NCBI GenBank assembly: GCA_014904985.1
Contig: MU128918.1
Span: forward strand, 1-64,000
Direction: 5' to 3'
Origin: Hydnum rufescens UP504
Taxonomy: Eukaryota; Basidiomycota; Agaricomycetes; Cantharellales; Hydnaceae
Length of the DNA: 64,000 bases
Part shown: in pieces, positions 62,270 to 64,000 of the stretch
Numbering within the stretch: the stretch's first letter is position 1
Layout of the letters: each line of letters opens with the position of its first letter
The notes under the pieces: model-generated
What the model was told of the DNA's origin: nothing
Seen by the model: the letters and a program-made list of their open reading frames with translations, nothing else
The model's database searches: none
Program-made: the position numbers and the translations under genes

Positions 62270-64000
62270 ATGCCACTTTTATCAGTGAATTTTTCTTCCG
62301 ATTCCTTACTTGCGCGCTCTTATATCTACCTATACTTCTCAGTTACCGGTAGTGGGGGGGCTGGGTCTGGGGGAGCTCTCGGAGTGGGCGGGAGGGGTGG
62401 GGATTTCTTCAATGTCATTAATAACTGTCAGTATCCCTCCAGTATCCCTTCTTTACCTTCCTTACTCATAAAATGCTTGTCCAGATGGACCGGGTTCTTT
62501 GCCTGCGGCGGCTCTGATGTCTTTCCCTCGAGCAGACTACGCGAGCCATGACTCTGGCCGTAAGGATGCCCCTCAGTCATGTCTTGAAGGCACACGTGTG
62601 GCTATATTGGACGAGATCAGGTCATGGTTAGAGAGTGAAAATGGAGAACGGCCGCCCATATACTGGTTGAACGGGATCGCCGGAGTCGGGAAATCAACGA
62701 TTGCGAAAACGGTGGCTGAACGAGCAGAGAAGACGGGGATGCTCGGCGCGAGCTTCTTCTTTTCCCGAACCGACGAGGCTTTACACGATTCACATCGCGT
62801 CTTCCCGACAATCGCATTCCAACTTGCCCAATCAGACGAATTTAGGCAGCCTATCCTCGACGCCATACAAGAAAATATGACAATCGGGACGAAGACACTG
62901 CTGCCTCAATTTCAGGGATTGATCTTGATGCCACTCCTCAAGGTGGTTCCGAGTCGGCGCCCGATGCTCATCATCCTTGATGCTCTCGATGAATGTGACA
63001 AAAGTGGTGCTGTAGAAATTCTACGACTTCTGTTTTCACACGTAACCCGTATACCCTTTCTGCGGGTCTTAATTACGAGTCGACCGGAGCCCCATATATC
63101 GTCAGTGTTCGCCGAGGCTCCGAATATCGCGAAGAGGATTCTCCATGATATTGAAGAGTCAGTCATTCAGGAGGACATCCGCTTTTACCTCCACACTGAA
63201 TTATCTCAGATCCCACATAAGCTTCATCTTCGTATGGAGCCCAATTGGGTGTCCGAAGACGAGATAAAATCGCTGACAGAAAGGTCGGGGAAGCTCTTCG
63301 TTTATGCAGCGACCTCGGTCCGATTCATTAGCGACAATTACGTGCGAGACCCTCGTGTACAGCTGCACCTTATACTCGACACCCAAACTGCGCAGGAGGA
63401 AGATGTGTCGCCATATACCCAGCTGGACACTCTTTACATGGGCGTCCTCCTTAACATCCTCTCCGATTCCAACCGCCGAGGTGTCCTGAAGCGCTTTCAA
63501 GACATTATTGGGAGCATTGTTTTGCTGCGCGAACCTCTCCCGCTGCACTCATTGGCACAGTTTGTGCAGTACAAAATGAAGGACATTGATGCAGCCCTGT
63601 ACCATCTTGGCTCAGTTATTATCCCGCCATCGAATGAGGATGATGCCCCTCATATCTATCATCCTTCGTTCCGAGACTTCATCAAGGATGCTTCGCGATG
63701 CTCTGATGTGAGATTTGTGCTCCAGACCCCAGGCCAGGAGCAACGGCATGTTATCCGATGCTTCGAGCTGTTGGCGAGATTCCTGAAACGGGATATGGCC
63801 GGGATCTCGGATCCCTCGCTTCTGAACGAGGAGGTTGTTGGGTTTAAAGAGAAAGTTGGGAAAGCTGTATCGCCGGAACTGCGGTATGCGTGTCGGTACT
63901 GGGCGTCGCATCTGTCGTGCGTGGGATTTGGGGATGAGGTGGTGAAGAAAGAACTGGAGAGGTTCTCGAAAGAGTCAATTTTGTGGTGGTTTGAAGTGAT
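62270..64000 (+). CDS. NACHT-domain NOD-like receptor (STAND NTPase), intact, cut by window end
   Basis: Exon 1 includes a Gly-rich leader (TGSGGAGSGGALGVGGRGGD, about 62342-62405) ending INN. An intron of about 75-80 bp follows (donor GTCAGT near 62429, acceptor CCAG near 62485). From 62486 the frame is open to the last base, with no stop in about 1.5 kb. Motifs are MSFPRADYASHDSGRKDAP, SCLEGTRVAILDEIRSWL, P-loop WLNGIAGVGKSTIAKTV, MLGASFFFSRTDEA, Walker B PMLIILDALDECD, a VLITSRPEPHIS sensor-type segment, then helical GSIVLLREPLPLHSLA and IIPPSNEDDAPHIYHPSFRDF. It is the paralogue of the decayed gene at 1.5-5.3 kb, and the missing C-terminus is probably a WD40 array as there. Expected role: non-self recognition. 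The start Met is uncertain. Confidence 0.88.

Overview
The window looks like nuclear DNA of a filamentous basidiomycete, probably an Agaricomycete. Genes carry many short (about 45-80 bp) GT-AG introns. NACHT/WD40 NOD-like receptors with the Agaricomycete-type pre-NACHT segment sit at both ends. Other typical content is a CK1-like kinase with a fungal C-terminal extension, an F-box gene, a heme-thiolate peroxidase and lineage-restricted membrane proteins. Species was not determined. Boundaries come from reading frames, splice consensus and remembered family motifs; no search was run.

Layout. 1-8.4 kb is accessory and decayed: a frameshift-ridden minus-strand NACHT-WD40 gene (1.5-5.3 kb), then relics of a flavin-containing monooxygenase (5.6-8.4 kb) with one direct duplication and one inverted duplication reaching the left edge. 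8.5-15.8 kb is a compact gene block: CK1-like kinase, isopentenyl-diphosphate isomerase, eIF3k, and a WDR5/Swd3-type COMPASS subunit that shares about 70 bp of upstream DNA with eIF3k. 16.3-31.6 kb holds two minus-strand oligopeptide transporter (OPT) genes, the copies of a 4.1-kb segmental duplication. Between them lie a small RING protein with two UIM-like motifs, a nine-copy 188-bp tandem array running into that gene's start codon, and a lineage-specific membrane protein.

33-58 kb is mostly ordinary genome: heme-thiolate peroxidase, Rec8-type kleisin, a Ser-rich single-pass membrane protein, an RNF14-type RBR ubiquitin ligase, a Mn-type CDF transporter, a TPT-family sugar transporter, an F-box protein and an auxin-efflux-carrier-like protein. 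58-62 kb is gene-poor, with a candidate 60-residue spliced gene and decayed coding-like DNA. From about 62.3 kb an intact NACHT gene reads rightwards off the end.

Two general points. Several otherwise conserved genes (isomerase, Rec8, RBR, F-box, second OPT copy) carry single-base frame breaks, which look more like assembly indels than independent inactivation, so frameshifts here need care; the left NLR has far too many to explain that way. Two genes depend on micro-exons: 7 nt in the CDF transporter and 11 nt in the RBR ligase, the latter encoding the presumed catalytic cysteine. I see no convincing wholly new multi-gene system. The best leads are these micro-exons, the repeat-borne start codon of the RING/UIM gene, and the kinase C-terminal domain.
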